The notes under the pieces were generated by a model. The model was given only the letters and a program-made list of their open reading frames with translations, was not told the origin of the DNA and ran no database searches. Below are positions 28,103 through 37,900 of a stretch of DNA of 38,523 bases, one piece after another; position 1 is the stretch's first letter; the number at the start of each line of letters is the position of its first letter. The DNA lies in the NCBI GenBank assembly GCA_937911445.1, contig CALDQY010000003.1, positions 1-38,523 of the forward strand. The letters are read 5' to 3'. This DNA comes from an uncultured Rhodobiaceae bacterium. Its GTDB lineage: Archaea; Thermoplasmatota; Poseidoniia; Poseidoniales; Poseidoniaceae. Position numbers and translations under genes: made by a program.

Positions 28103-28822
28103 TTAAACAACTGTAAAGCGTTGTTCTTCTTCCTTCCAATTGAATGGTTTGTAACCCAATGCATGTCGTGTGTGACGCATTTTGATGATGCCGAGTTTGC
28201 GTTGAACATCGTCCTCTTTTCGATCCATTACGAGATGAATAACTCCATCTGAAAGATAGTCTTCTACGCCATATTCTCCAAATTGTTTGTGATTTTCTCC
28301 CGTCATTTCACAGATAAAGAACGAGGTCAATTCAAGACGGCGAACTGCTTCAAAGAGTCTAAAAATCTCATCTCGAGGGTTTTCCATCTTGGTGAGCGTG
28401 AAGAACGCACCTAGCGAGTCGAAGACGAGCAGTTCAAAACCAATGGACTTCCTGTAATTTGTGAGTTGCTTAATCAATTGACCCATCCAGTCAACACGGT
28501 TGCTCATGCCTTGCTCGTCTAGTTGGACACGAAGGTCAGAAAGATCGATGATAGCAATTCGATTACGAACACGAGGGTCGTCTACGTTCATACCCATGTT
28601 GGACATGTGCGCTCGCAAAGAATCCTTTCCTTGTTCGAGCGTGACATAGATCCCACTCGTTTCGCCATACAATACAGCGTTGTAGAGCATTGAGAAGGTG
28701 ACACTCGATTTCATGGCACCAGATGCACCTGCAACGATGCAGATGTGTCCCTTCGGAATTCCGCCTTGCATGTTCTCATCGAGTCCTTCAATGTGTGTGG
28801 GAATTCGTTCCATGATGTCCAT
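28103..28822 (-). CDS. KaiC/RadA-like (RecA superfamily) ATPase with variant Walker A
   Basis: 239 aa ORF; IPTHIEGLDENMQGGIPKGHICIVAGASGAMKSSVTFSMLYNA, ELLVFDSLGAFF, DGVIHLVMDRKEDDVQRKLGIIKMRHTRH, typical KaiC-like single-domain layout. Confidence 0.87.
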   Translation of the reverse strand: MDIMERIPTHIEGLDENMQGGIPKGHICIVAGASGAMKSSVTFSMLYNAVLYGETSGIYVTLEQGKDSLRAHMSNMGMNVDDPRVRNRIAIIDLSDLRVQLDEQGMSNRVDWMGQLIKQLTNYRKSIGFELLVFDSLGAFFTLTKMENPRDEIFRLFEAVRRLELTSFFICEMTGENHKQFGEYGVEDYLSDGVIHLVMDRKEDDVQRKLGIIKMRHTRHALGYKPFNWKEEEQRFTVV

Positions 28823-28919
28823 AGTGTCGCCTCAACATGAAGGAATACGATTCAACACTTGAAATTCACCCCCGATTTGTTTGCAAAATCTGATGTGGTT
28901 GATGTGACGTGTTTCGGTT

Positions 28920-29504
28920 ATGCGCATCCTCTTGGCTTCTGCATCTGAACGACGAGGCACCATTCTTCGCCAGCGCTTTGCAAACGTCGAACAAGTCGCG
29001 CTCAAGGGCGTGGATGAATCTGTCTCCCACCAGATTCTCTCCAATCAAGTGAAGGAAGTTGCCTCACGCAAAGCAGAGGCTGTCGTACTCAACGATGAGT
29101 TCGATGTCGTGGTCGTTTCAGATACCCTAGTCGAGGATCCTGATGACGAACATGTCGCACTTGGAAAACCAGTCTCGAGGGAACAAGCTGTTGCTATGCT
29201 TCTCCGATTGCGTGGCCGCCGTCACCGTGTGTGGTCCGCAACGATGGTGCATGCTATGGACAAATGGCATTCAAGCGTTGAATACGCTGTTGTTGAAATC
29301 GAGGACTTTACGGATGATGCATTGGTCGAACTCATCGAATCAGACTCTTGGGTTGGTAAAGCTGGTGGCTATGACTTGGCTGGTATGATGGGAAAATACG
29401 CTCAATTGATTGAAGGCACAGAGCCGACAGTGTTGGGATTTACTCAGTCTTCTCTTGACTTGCTGGACGACGTTCAATCGATGTTCTCCATGAGTCGATC
29501 GTAA
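28920..29504 (+). CDS. maf: Maf-like nucleotide pyrophosphatase
   Basis: 194 aa ORF; ILLASASERRGTILRQRF, VVVSDTLVEDPDDEHVALGKPVSREQAVAMLLRLRGRRHRVWSA, GKAGGYDLAGMMGKYAQLIEGTEPTVLGF. Confidence 0.9.
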   Translation: MRILLASASERRGTILRQRFANVEQVALKGVDESVSHQILSNQVKEVASRKAEAVVLNDEFDVVVVSDTLVEDPDDEHVALGKPVSREQAVAMLLRLRGRRHRVWSATMVHAMDKWHSSVEYAVVEIEDFTDDALVELIESDSWVGKAGGYDLAGMMGKYAQLIEGTEPTVLGFTQSSLDLLDDVQSMFSMSRS

Positions 29505-30760
29505 AACATCGGCATTCGGTGCCAGTTGTCCGATGGGAATACAGTATGTCGAATGAACAAAATCCCGAGCAAGAAGGATGCAACACTTTGTGTCCCAATC
29601 CAAATGTACACCGGCAAGTATTCTCCATCCAAAAGCACGGCTCCATCATAGAGAGACCATGTCATAAGGACGCCGCAAGCAAGGAACATCAACACCAGGT
29701 GCCAATGCGTTATCCGTGTTGATGGAGAATAATGCAAGTGATCTTCGTGAAGGAAAATAGCAAACCCGCAGACGACGAAGAAACATGAATAGGCAATCAA
29801 TAACCAATGTGCAGGCTGAATGTTTGCTATGCCTTCATGTCCTGTCCAAATAGGTGCAATTGAAACGAGTGAGAGCAGGGGCAACAGGAAGTACCCTATG
29901 AACACAAATCGAGAATGCGGTTTTGCAAATTTCCCGATGGAGAATCGTAAAACCTTCAACGGGTTCATCATGAAAAATACGTTCAAGAGAAGAACTGCGA
30001 AACCGATATCGATTAAATCCTCTGATATCGAATTCCTCGCTCGCAGAAAACTCGCCACAACGTAACCAATTCCTAAGAGGATGAGGATGAGGAACCGAAC
30101 TGGTAGAGTTTTCGGGTTTGTTGTATTCCAACCTAGCCTGCGATTGAAATGTGAGAGTATGACTGTCGACATCATCATCATGCAAAAGATCCCTACAATG
30201 AAAGCAACCCCAACTTGTATCATGCCATCGATTCCACGCATAAACCATGATGCAACGATAAACAACGAGCAGAACACGAGAACCAATCCGGGCGAATATG
30301 AGAAAATACCAACCTCTCCTGAGTTGCTCTTCTGTTTGACAATGTCAATCGATGATGGCGTGAGCGTGAGTAAAGCGAGGCACATTAAAACGATACCAAT
30401 TCCAGAGAATTCGATGAACACGTCCCAATTACCAATGTAGATGCCAATATGAATGAACAATTGCCCAAGACCGTTGAGTTGCAAAAAGTGACGCATTGTT
30501 GTCCGTTCAAAGGACGGGACTTTGTACACCAGCGGCAACGTATCAAACGCAATACCAGCAAGGATGGCCATGACAGGTCCTAATGCGAAAAGCGTAATCA
30601 AAACAAAGTTCATGATTTCAAGACGCTCAGTGTTCTCGAACAACTCGTAAGGAGAAAAAAATGTTAACCACGCCAGAAGGAATGTTAAGGCGATGAAGAA
30701 CAACATCGATGATGTAAACAGTTCAAGATAAGAACCTGCGAATTGCTGACGCCTGTCCAT
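29474..30760 (-). CDS. Polytopic integral membrane protein of unknown function
   Basis: 428 aa ORF dominated by hydrophobic segments; immediately downstream of and co-directional with the sepF-like gene. Confidence 0.8.
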   Translation of the reverse strand: MDRRQQFAGSYLELFTSSMLFFIALTFLLAWLTFFSPYELFENTERLEIMNFVLITLFALGPVMAILAGIAFDTLPLVYKVPSFERTTMRHFLQLNGLGQLFIHIGIYIGNWDVFIEFSGIGIVLMCLALLTLTPSSIDIVKQKSNSGEVGIFSYSPGLVLVFCSLFIVASWFMRGIDGMIQVGVAFIVGIFCMMMMSTVILSHFNRRLGWNTTNPKTLPVRFLILILLGIGYVVASFLRARNSISEDLIDIGFAVLLLNVFFMMNPLKVLRFSIGKFAKPHSRFVFIGYFLLPLLSLVSIAPIWTGHEGIANIQPAHWLLIAYSCFFVVCGFAIFLHEDHLHYSPSTRITHWHLVLMFLACGVLMTWSLYDGAVLLDGEYLPVYIWIGTQSVASFLLGILFIRHTVFPSDNWHRMPMFYDRLMENID

Positions 30761-30769
30761 CGTTTCACC

Positions 30770-31321
30770 TCAAGATACGCGCAGCAGACGTGTAATTCCA
30801 AGCTCGTGCTTTTCAATATCAACAACGACATCTGCTCCGGGAATCATCAACAACTTGTCTTCCGAATCCAGAGCAAAGACGCCAACACCTACTTGTTCAC
30901 ACATAACTCGTAACTCTCGTCGACAGGCCTGTTGATGCGATTCCATGTGGACCAATGTTCGTAGATCAACGATCACAGTATCCCCTTGAAGCACTCGTTG
31001 AGCGATGTCTCGCGTGTGGATACGATGCTTTTCATCTGGCTTAACATACCGAAGCGCTCGTGTTGGTCGAGTCATAACCCGTCCTCCATGGTGTGAGAGA
31101 TCGTGGAATGGTTCTCCGTCTGGTGTTACTGGTCCATTCCATTCGAAAGAGATGTTTTCGTCGATTTGAGATGTAGGCGTCTCCTCGACAATTTGGGTTT
31201 CTACTGCAACAGGTTCATTGGTCAATTGCCTGTTTTGCGTGGAAGCAGGTGCTTCTGCAACTCGAGCCGCACCACCCGCATCTGGGTCCGGGAGTCCAAA
31301 GAACTGCCATAGATTTCCCAT
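30770..31321 (-). CDS. sepF: SepF-like cell-division protein (FtsZ membrane anchor)
   Basis: ORF track 30770..31330 (GTG start); MGNLWQFFGLPD at 31321 resembles a short N-terminal amphipathic helix; C-terminal domain IAQRVLQGDTVIVDLRTLVHMESHQQACRRELRVMCEQVGVGVFALDSEDKLLMIPGADVVVD matches the SepF core pattern. Confidence 0.82.
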   Translation of the reverse strand: MGNLWQFFGLPDPDAGGAARVAEAPASTQNRQLTNEPVAVETQIVEETPTSQIDENISFEWNGPVTPDGEPFHDLSHHGGRVMTRPTRALRYVKPDEKHRIHTRDIAQRVLQGDTVIVDLRTLVHMESHQQACRRELRVMCEQVGVGVFALDSEDKLLMIPGADVVVDIEKHELGITRLLRVS

Positions 31322-31326
31322 CGTTA

Positions 31327-34300
31327 TCACAAATCCAAATCATCCAGTAGGTCGGAGAGATTCGTGTCCTGATTCGATGGTGGAGTCATTGAAGGTGTCG
31401 GTTGATAGGTAGGTGCAGGTGCTTGATTTGCTGCCAGATATTGCTCACCATAGTACGCCCATTGTTCCATGGTCCAACCAGCCGGCAGGCCAGTGGCTGG
31501 GAGTGGAGGGCCTTGATTCACGACTGGCTGTTCAACAAACGGTTCTGGTTGAACAGGCGCTTGTGGTGCTGGCTGCTCGTATGTGGGCAATTCCGAAGGC
31601 GCATAACTTGGTAAGGGCGTTGTATCCCATGCTTTGTTCGATGGAGTCTCGACCAAATCTGGCGGTGAACGGCGAGTGATGAGCAGGAACGATGCCAACA
31701 TGATCACCAAACCAACGAGTCCTAGAATGACGATCGACATGGTTTTAGAGACACCCAATGTATCGCTGAACTCTTCGATGAATCCTTCAGGGGGCGGTTC
31801 TGCAACATCGATGGTAAGCGTAAATGTGTCCGTCGAAAGATCGTCATCGGTTACAGTGAGGTTGATCTTCCACGTGCCAACCGGTAAATCGGTTATCGAT
31901 ACTACAGGCCCAGTTTCACCAAGGTCATTCTCGCCTCTCCACTCAAATGTCCAAACGTAGAGCATGTTCAGCAGATCTGAATCTGAGTCCGTTGTCCCAT
32001 CGGATGAGAGGTTGAGCGTATCGCCCTTCACGAGGTTGTCAAGTGATCCGTTGGCGAACGAAATCTCTGCGCCCGGCAGGACGTTCTGAACTTTGACAAC
32101 AGCCGAAATCGATGCCATGGCACCATCGTCGTCCTTCACCCATGCCGTAACGGTTCGGAACTGAGGGTTGCTGGTCTCCCATGTGTACTCAAAATGAGTC
32201 CCACTCACATCGCAGTCATTGTTCAAGGTGCCATCGAGGTCCGCATCACGTGTTCCGTCGATATCCCAACAGACTTCCAGTGAATCCTTGTCTGAAGCCG
32301 TATCATCAACAGCGACGTCAAAGACCACTTCGTCGTCTTCATCAACCGTAAGGCCTTTGTTGACAGCGTTGAGGAAATTCGCTTCTGCTGTCATGGTTGG
32401 CGGTACGTTGACAATTGTGACCTTTGCGAGCGATGTGGAAGAGGTCGCTCCGTCGTCATCAACAGCACGAACTGAGATGATGTGTTCTCCAGACGTTGGC
32501 CACGAGGTTGAAACATCGGAGGCGGAACCATCAGTGGATACGGTGAAATTATCGAGAACATCACTTAGGTTCCAGTCGATGATGAGTCCATCACGGTCGT
32601 TGAGTGTATCATCGCCTTGGGCACGAAGAATGACGGTCTGATCCTCTTGGAGTACCCAGGTTCCATTCGCATCGAATGGTGTGTTTACGCCTGCAATCCA
32701 CACGCCAATTTCGCCGATGGTTGGGGCTACATTCAGAACTTCAATCGATGAAAGCACTTCGGTTTCTTCGCCATCATCGTCGGTTGCGATGGCACGGATT
32801 GGCATCGTTCCCTCCTCAAGTGGCGAAAACGTACACGTCGGTTGCGTTAACCCTTCAAGACAGTTCAAATCTGGCCAAGAAATACTGACCTGCTGGCCCG
32901 ATGGAGATACTGTATCAATATCGCCGCTATCACTGGCATCGATGGTGATGGAGGATTCGACAGCAATTTCCGGTGGGTGGCTGAGGTTGATGTACGGTGC
33001 TCGATTCAGGATGGTGACATTGCTGATCAAAACAGTTGAGTCAAGTTCATTGTCGGTTACAATGGTTCGCAATTCCCAGTCACCGTCGTCAGACCAGTTC
33101 CAACTGATAGCACAATCTGGCGTTGTAATGACATCGACAAGACCTGGACGTGATTCAATTTCAAATCGGCACTCGACGTCTCCACCATCAGGGTCAAAGG
33201 AAGAACGGGCGTCAATGAAGACGTCCTCGAACGTGTAATTCCCAGTGTCGATAGCAATGGATGCGTTCGGTGCACGGCCGATGAAGACGTCAACAGTAGC
33301 TTGGTTGTTGCTTCGATTGGCGTCTCCGGTGATGAGCTCATCCGGATCAACGGTGAAGGTCAATGTCTGGTTGCCGATGGTGGAATCTTCAGGAACAATC
33401 CAGTCGATTACAATGCGTTGCTCACTGTACGCCTCGATGGATGGAACAGCCTGTCGGCTCGAATCGCCATCGGGCACAACAATTTCCATTTCTGTTGAAG
33501 GCGATGGCAAAACACCTCTGTTTTGGGCTGGTAGAGAGAAGGAGAGTTCGTCACCGGGCAAGGCGTTGTATCCGATCGATTTGGACAGGGTCGCAACCTC
33601 ACCATCGCGAGTTCGAGTAACGATGATTGAATCTTCTTGAGCAACCAAATCGATACCTACAACAGACAAATCGATGACAACCGTGGCAACGCCAATGATT
33701 TCCTGAACTGGATCCCAGACTATCACGCCGTTGCTGCTAAAATCATCGCTAGCGATGGTGTCATCGACGACGTTTGAAACATTGATTGTCTCTTCAATCT
33801 GTCCACTGCTGTTGGTAGTTGGATTAATCAGCGTTCCCGCCATTTCGTAACGCAACTGGAGGTTTTTGTTGACCTCTGGTATGCCGTTTGGAGCAACCGA
33901 GTAGGTTGCATAAATCTTTGATTCTGAGTCTGGTAATGTAGCAATAAATTGAGTCTCAACCTCAATGTCGACGTTCCGATCGCCCGGGTTTTTTCTTTTG
34001 TCAACGCCAAACGAGTCAACGGGTTCGTAGTCTTTCAAGAGCCAATCAATGGTGAAACCAGCAGCGTTTGAGATTCGTATCCAAGAGTTGAATCGAACAG
34101 CGGGACAGTACCAATTAAACCCAGCACTGACGCCTGTGGCGTTCCATTCGTTGACTTTGTACGAATCATCGCATCCTTCGTACTTGATGTTCTGTCCATC
34201 TTCCGTTGGAATTCCATCCTTGGTGACCTGCCAAGATGTATTTTCGGCTCCTTGAGTATCAAACGAGGTCGGGTCGAAGTAATCAGATGAACCACTTACA

Positions 34301-34911
34301 CTCGTGCCTGACATGAAGGGCATGTACCATTGGTCACCCGTCCGCATTGGGAAATCGTATTTTTCTTTTGGCGGGTCGTAATAGGTATCGAATGAGATTG
34401 TGGCGAGGTTCTGGGATAGGAAGCCAAGATTGAATGGTGCAAAGCTGACGTCTAATTCAAATTCCGAATTGATAACTGCGAGATCTCGTACTCGTACGAT
34501 GTCCTCGCCTGAATAATCGATGTCGAGCCTTCCACTGACCCCTTCAAGTGTTGCGCCACTGTTTCCTGATGAGAATTCCCCTTCGATGAGCATCTTGTAT
34601 GCAAGCGTCTGAATCCCGTCAACATTGATGAAAAAGATGTCATCAATTTCGTAAGCAGTGTCCCCGGTGAGTGTATTGAGGCTCGCAGATACGTTGGCTT
34701 GTGCCAGCAGTTGAGAGACATCGAATTGCGTTTCATAGGTCCACTTGTCACCGATGCGCCAGCTTGGGACATCGGTCGAGCTTGTTGTACCTGAGGATTG
34801 GTCAACAGATGGTAGCAGGTCAAGTGTCGTTGTGTCGTTGTTGACAAAGTGCACAGTGGATGAACCTGCCAAAAGGAACAAAACTAGGAATGTCAATACG
34901 CGGTTCGCCAT
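31327..34911 (-). CDS. Large PKD-domain surface protein (signal peptide, C-terminal TM, cytoplasmic tail), paralog A
   Basis: 1194 aa ORF; N-terminal hydrophobic signal MANRVLTFLVLFLLAGSSTVHF; PKD-like repeats (FDPDGGDVECRFE, ISVRAVDDDGATSS, WVKDDDGAMAS, NLTVTDDDLSTDTFTLTIDV); TM MSIVILGLVGLVIMLASFLLITRR; tail GPPLPATGLPAGWTMEQWAYYGEQYL. Confidence 0.92.
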   Translation of the reverse strand: MANRVLTFLVLFLLAGSSTVHFVNNDTTTLDLLPSVDQSSGTTSSTDVPSWRIGDKWTYETQFDVSQLLAQANVSASLNTLTGDTAYEIDDIFFINVDGIQTLAYKMLIEGEFSSGNSGATLEGVSGRLDIDYSGEDIVRVRDLAVINSEFELDVSFAPFNLGFLSQNLATISFDTYYDPPKEKYDFPMRTGDQWYMPFMSGTSVSGSSDYFDPTSFDTQGAENTSWQVTKDGIPTEDGQNIKYEGCDDSYKVNEWNATGVSAGFNWYCPAVRFNSWIRISNAAGFTIDWLLKDYEPVDSFGVDKRKNPGDRNVDIEVETQFIATLPDSESKIYATYSVAPNGIPEVNKNLQLRYEMAGTLINPTTNSSGQIEETINVSNVVDDTIASDDFSSNGVIVWDPVQEIIGVATVVIDLSVVGIDLVAQEDSIIVTRTRDGEVATLSKSIGYNALPGDELSFSLPAQNRGVLPSPSTEMEIVVPDGDSSRQAVPSIEAYSEQRIVIDWIVPEDSTIGNQTLTFTVDPDELITGDANRSNNQATVDVFIGRAPNASIAIDTGNYTFEDVFIDARSSFDPDGGDVECRFEIESRPGLVDVITTPDCAISWNWSDDGDWELRTIVTDNELDSTVLISNVTILNRAPYINLSHPPEIAVESSITIDASDSGDIDTVSPSGQQVSISWPDLNCLEGLTQPTCTFSPLEEGTMPIRAIATDDDGEETEVLSSIEVLNVAPTIGEIGVWIAGVNTPFDANGTWVLQEDQTVILRAQGDDTLNDRDGLIIDWNLSDVLDNFTVSTDGSASDVSTSWPTSGEHIISVRAVDDDGATSSTSLAKVTIVNVPPTMTAEANFLNAVNKGLTVDEDDEVVFDVAVDDTASDKDSLEVCWDIDGTRDADLDGTLNNDCDVSGTHFEYTWETSNPQFRTVTAWVKDDDGAMASISAVVKVQNVLPGAEISFANGSLDNLVKGDTLNLSSDGTTDSDSDLLNMLYVWTFEWRGENDLGETGPVVSITDLPVGTWKINLTVTDDDLSTDTFTLTIDVAEPPPEGFIEEFSDTLGVSKTMSIVILGLVGLVIMLASFLLITRRSPPDLVETPSNKAWDTTPLPSYAPSELPTYEQPAPQAPVQPEPFVEQPVVNQGPPLPATGLPAGWTMEQWAYYGEQYLAANQAPAPTYQPTPSMTPPSNQDTNLSDLLDDLDL

Positions 34912-34935
34912 GTGTGAATGTCTGCTTTCTCGTAC

Positions 34936-37900
34936 TTAGGAATTGTCAACCTGCGAGTCGAGCCATTGTTGACCATAGTGCTCCCACTGCTCCATCGTCC
35001 ACCCCTCGGGCAATCCGCCTTCTGGAAGAGGGGGTCCAGTTGTAGGCGCAGGGGCTACGTTGACTGAATCAAAGGCTCGTTCAATAGGTGGATCTTGTGG
35101 TCGATTGCGACGTGCTGAGATTTCATGCGGCATCAGGCCGACTTCCTCATCGCTGAAAATTGCGTTCTGCTGCTGGTCAAGCCGATCCATGGCTCGTTGT
35201 TGTCTGCCTGAACGTCGACGTCGGGTCATCATGCCGAGGACAAGGAGCATGAACGCAAGCAATGAAAGTTGAGCAACTGGATTGGCTTCATCGCCGACGA
35301 GGGCAGCGCCTAATTCTTCAACGATTGTACGTTCTGGGGCACCGATCTCAACATTGATGACTCGAGTTCCGGGTCGTTCCGGATTCTCATCCCAGGCAAT
35401 GACTCGGATTGTGTAAGATCCTTCACGGGTAAACACATGTTCGATTTGTTTACCGATTTTGTCAGCATCGTTGTCTTTGACTCCATCACCATTGCTGTCA
35501 ACAGACGTGTCGAGATCCCAAACGACCGTGATTTGGTCGAGATCATTGATGGAGTCAATCGTTCCAGTTGCATCCAAAAGACATGCTTCGAGGGCGTTGC
35601 AGACAATGTCTTTGGTTCGGACGATTGGTGGGATGTTGAGGACTTCAATGGAGAGAATCTCACTGACACGCACGCCGTCGTCGTCGGTTACGTGATAGAT
35701 GACCGTGTGCGTCCCGCTTGTGTTCCAATGCCAGACCAGCTCATCGCCAATCACATCGCAGTCATCATCAGCACCGCCGATATCGTTGGAATCGAGACCG
35801 GGATCGACATCCCAGCAACGAATCAACGTGTCGTAATCGGAGGGAGTATCGGTAGCATTGCCGACCAATCGAACTTCTTCTCCTTCTGCGAGGGGAAGAA
35901 CTTGCTCCAGTGGCTGAACAACTGGTGGGACGTTCGCAACACTTACCCATCGCTCGTATGTACCGCTGCTGGCCCCTTCAGAGTCGCTTACCTCGAGGCG
36001 CATGCGGTGGAGCCCTGATGTCTCCCACATCATCTCAAATTCAGAAACTCGCCCATCGAAGGTTTTGATGAGATTTGGCTGCGCATCATCTGGCCACCAT
36101 CGGTGGGTTAAGCCATCTAAATCATCGACTGAATCGAGGGCTTGGCCACGGAGATTGACCATTTGGTCCTCCTGAACATGCCAAGTTTGCTGGACATCAA
36201 GCGGTAGGGGACCACTCTCATTGGTCATGGTGACGGACAGCCCGTGGGGGTTGATGTTGGTGAATCGGATATCGATGCTGGCCATGGTCATGGCACTATC
36301 GTCGTCGACGCCAACGGCTTGGAATGTATGCCATCCTTCAGTTGGTGCAGTCGTTGTACAAACTCGCGTGTAGTACCCTTCTTCGCAGATTGCATTTAGC
36401 CAGTACACGTCCACAATCCCTGGAAACGGATCTTCAGAATCTGTATCGTTTGCATAAGCATAGAGTGTAACGGGATGTTCAACTTTGACCTCGTTACGAG
36501 CGCTGATGACCTCGATGTTTGGCGCCCGATTCAAAATGACAACATCAAGAATGCCTTCGACTTGGTCTTGTTCTTCGTCGGTAATGGTCACCTCGACAGG
36601 GTATTCACCATCGTTTGTCCATGTCCAGTTCAGCATGCAATCCATGGATTCAACTCGCGTCCACGCAGCCGAGCGAGTGCCATCGTACCAAGGAACATTA
36701 AACAGACAGGATACATTACCACCGTCTTCATCAAAACTACCTGAGGCATTGATCACCGTCTCGACGTTTGTGTAGACTTCGATGGGCTCGAGGACTGCTG
36801 TCGGTAGACGTCCAATGAACAATTCAATTTCACCGAGGTCGTTATCGGCATCCGCATCTGCAGTATTGACTTGCAGAGGATCGGATTCCCATCGAATTGG
36901 CAAGGTTCCAATCGCTGCATCAGCGGGTACTGTCCAAGTGAAATTGACCTTGTGAGATTCGTATGTGGCGAGCGGTGGTAATCCGAGGTCAAAGATGGAA
37001 CCATCTGGATGATAAATGCGCAAATCTGTTGCTGTGGATGTTGTGATGCCTTTGTTGACAACAGCGACTTCGATGGTTAAGTCATCACCGGGAAGGACAT
37101 TGTAACCGGACAGTGAACTGACAGTGCTTACAACGCCGCTCCTGTTTCGAATGATGACTGCTCGTTCTTCGTCTGCAATCAAGTCGAGGCCAACAAGATA
37201 CTCATCGAGCGTAATGGTGGCTGCACCAACGTAACTTCCAGATTTCGCCATAATGCCATGGCTGGACCAGTCCGTGTTCGTTGCAGAATAGTCAATGCTG
37301 CTACCTGAATCAATCGTTGTGCTTGCTGAACCGTTTGAAGCGGTGTAGACAGTGGTTGAGGCACCATCGTATGCGACCTCAACTCCAACGCCATCAATGG
37401 TCCCATAACACGATGGGCTGAGGTGAACCCATACTTCGAGCGGTGAATCAAGTGCTGTGAGAGAACGCTCAGGAGCGACATCGACACATGTCGGCCGAGT
37501 GCCTGGATCACTGTTGCTTTCAACGCCTGTGGCTCCAACAGGCATGTACTGTTTCAAGCGGAAATCAATGGTCAGGCCAACGTCTTCCTCGGCATGTCGC
37601 CATGCGTAATTGTTGACCGCTGGGCAGTACCATCTGTAACCCGTCGAGACACCATCTGAGTTCCACGATGTCAGCTCATACGATGCATCGCATCCACTGT
37701 AAGCGATTCCAGCTCCGATGGCGTTTCGAGGTTGTCCTACATCGGTGACTTCCCATGTTGTTGTGTTGGTATCTGTTTCTGGTGGCGGGAACGGTGTGAT
37801 GTAATCGCTTTGACCAGACCATTGAGAGGATGCAGTTGTCAGTGAAGTCCACCGTTCTCCATAGCGGAGTGGGAAATCGTATACCTCCGTAGCAGGGCTG

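Noticed and set aside
32219-33238. Ser-rich plus-strand ORFs (140 aa and 185 aa)
   Set aside because: Antisense shadows of the PKD repeats in paralog A.
35437-36018. 193-aa plus-strand ORF rich in Asp/Val/Ile
   Set aside because: Antisense of PKD-like Asp-rich coding sequence in paralog B; no independent support.
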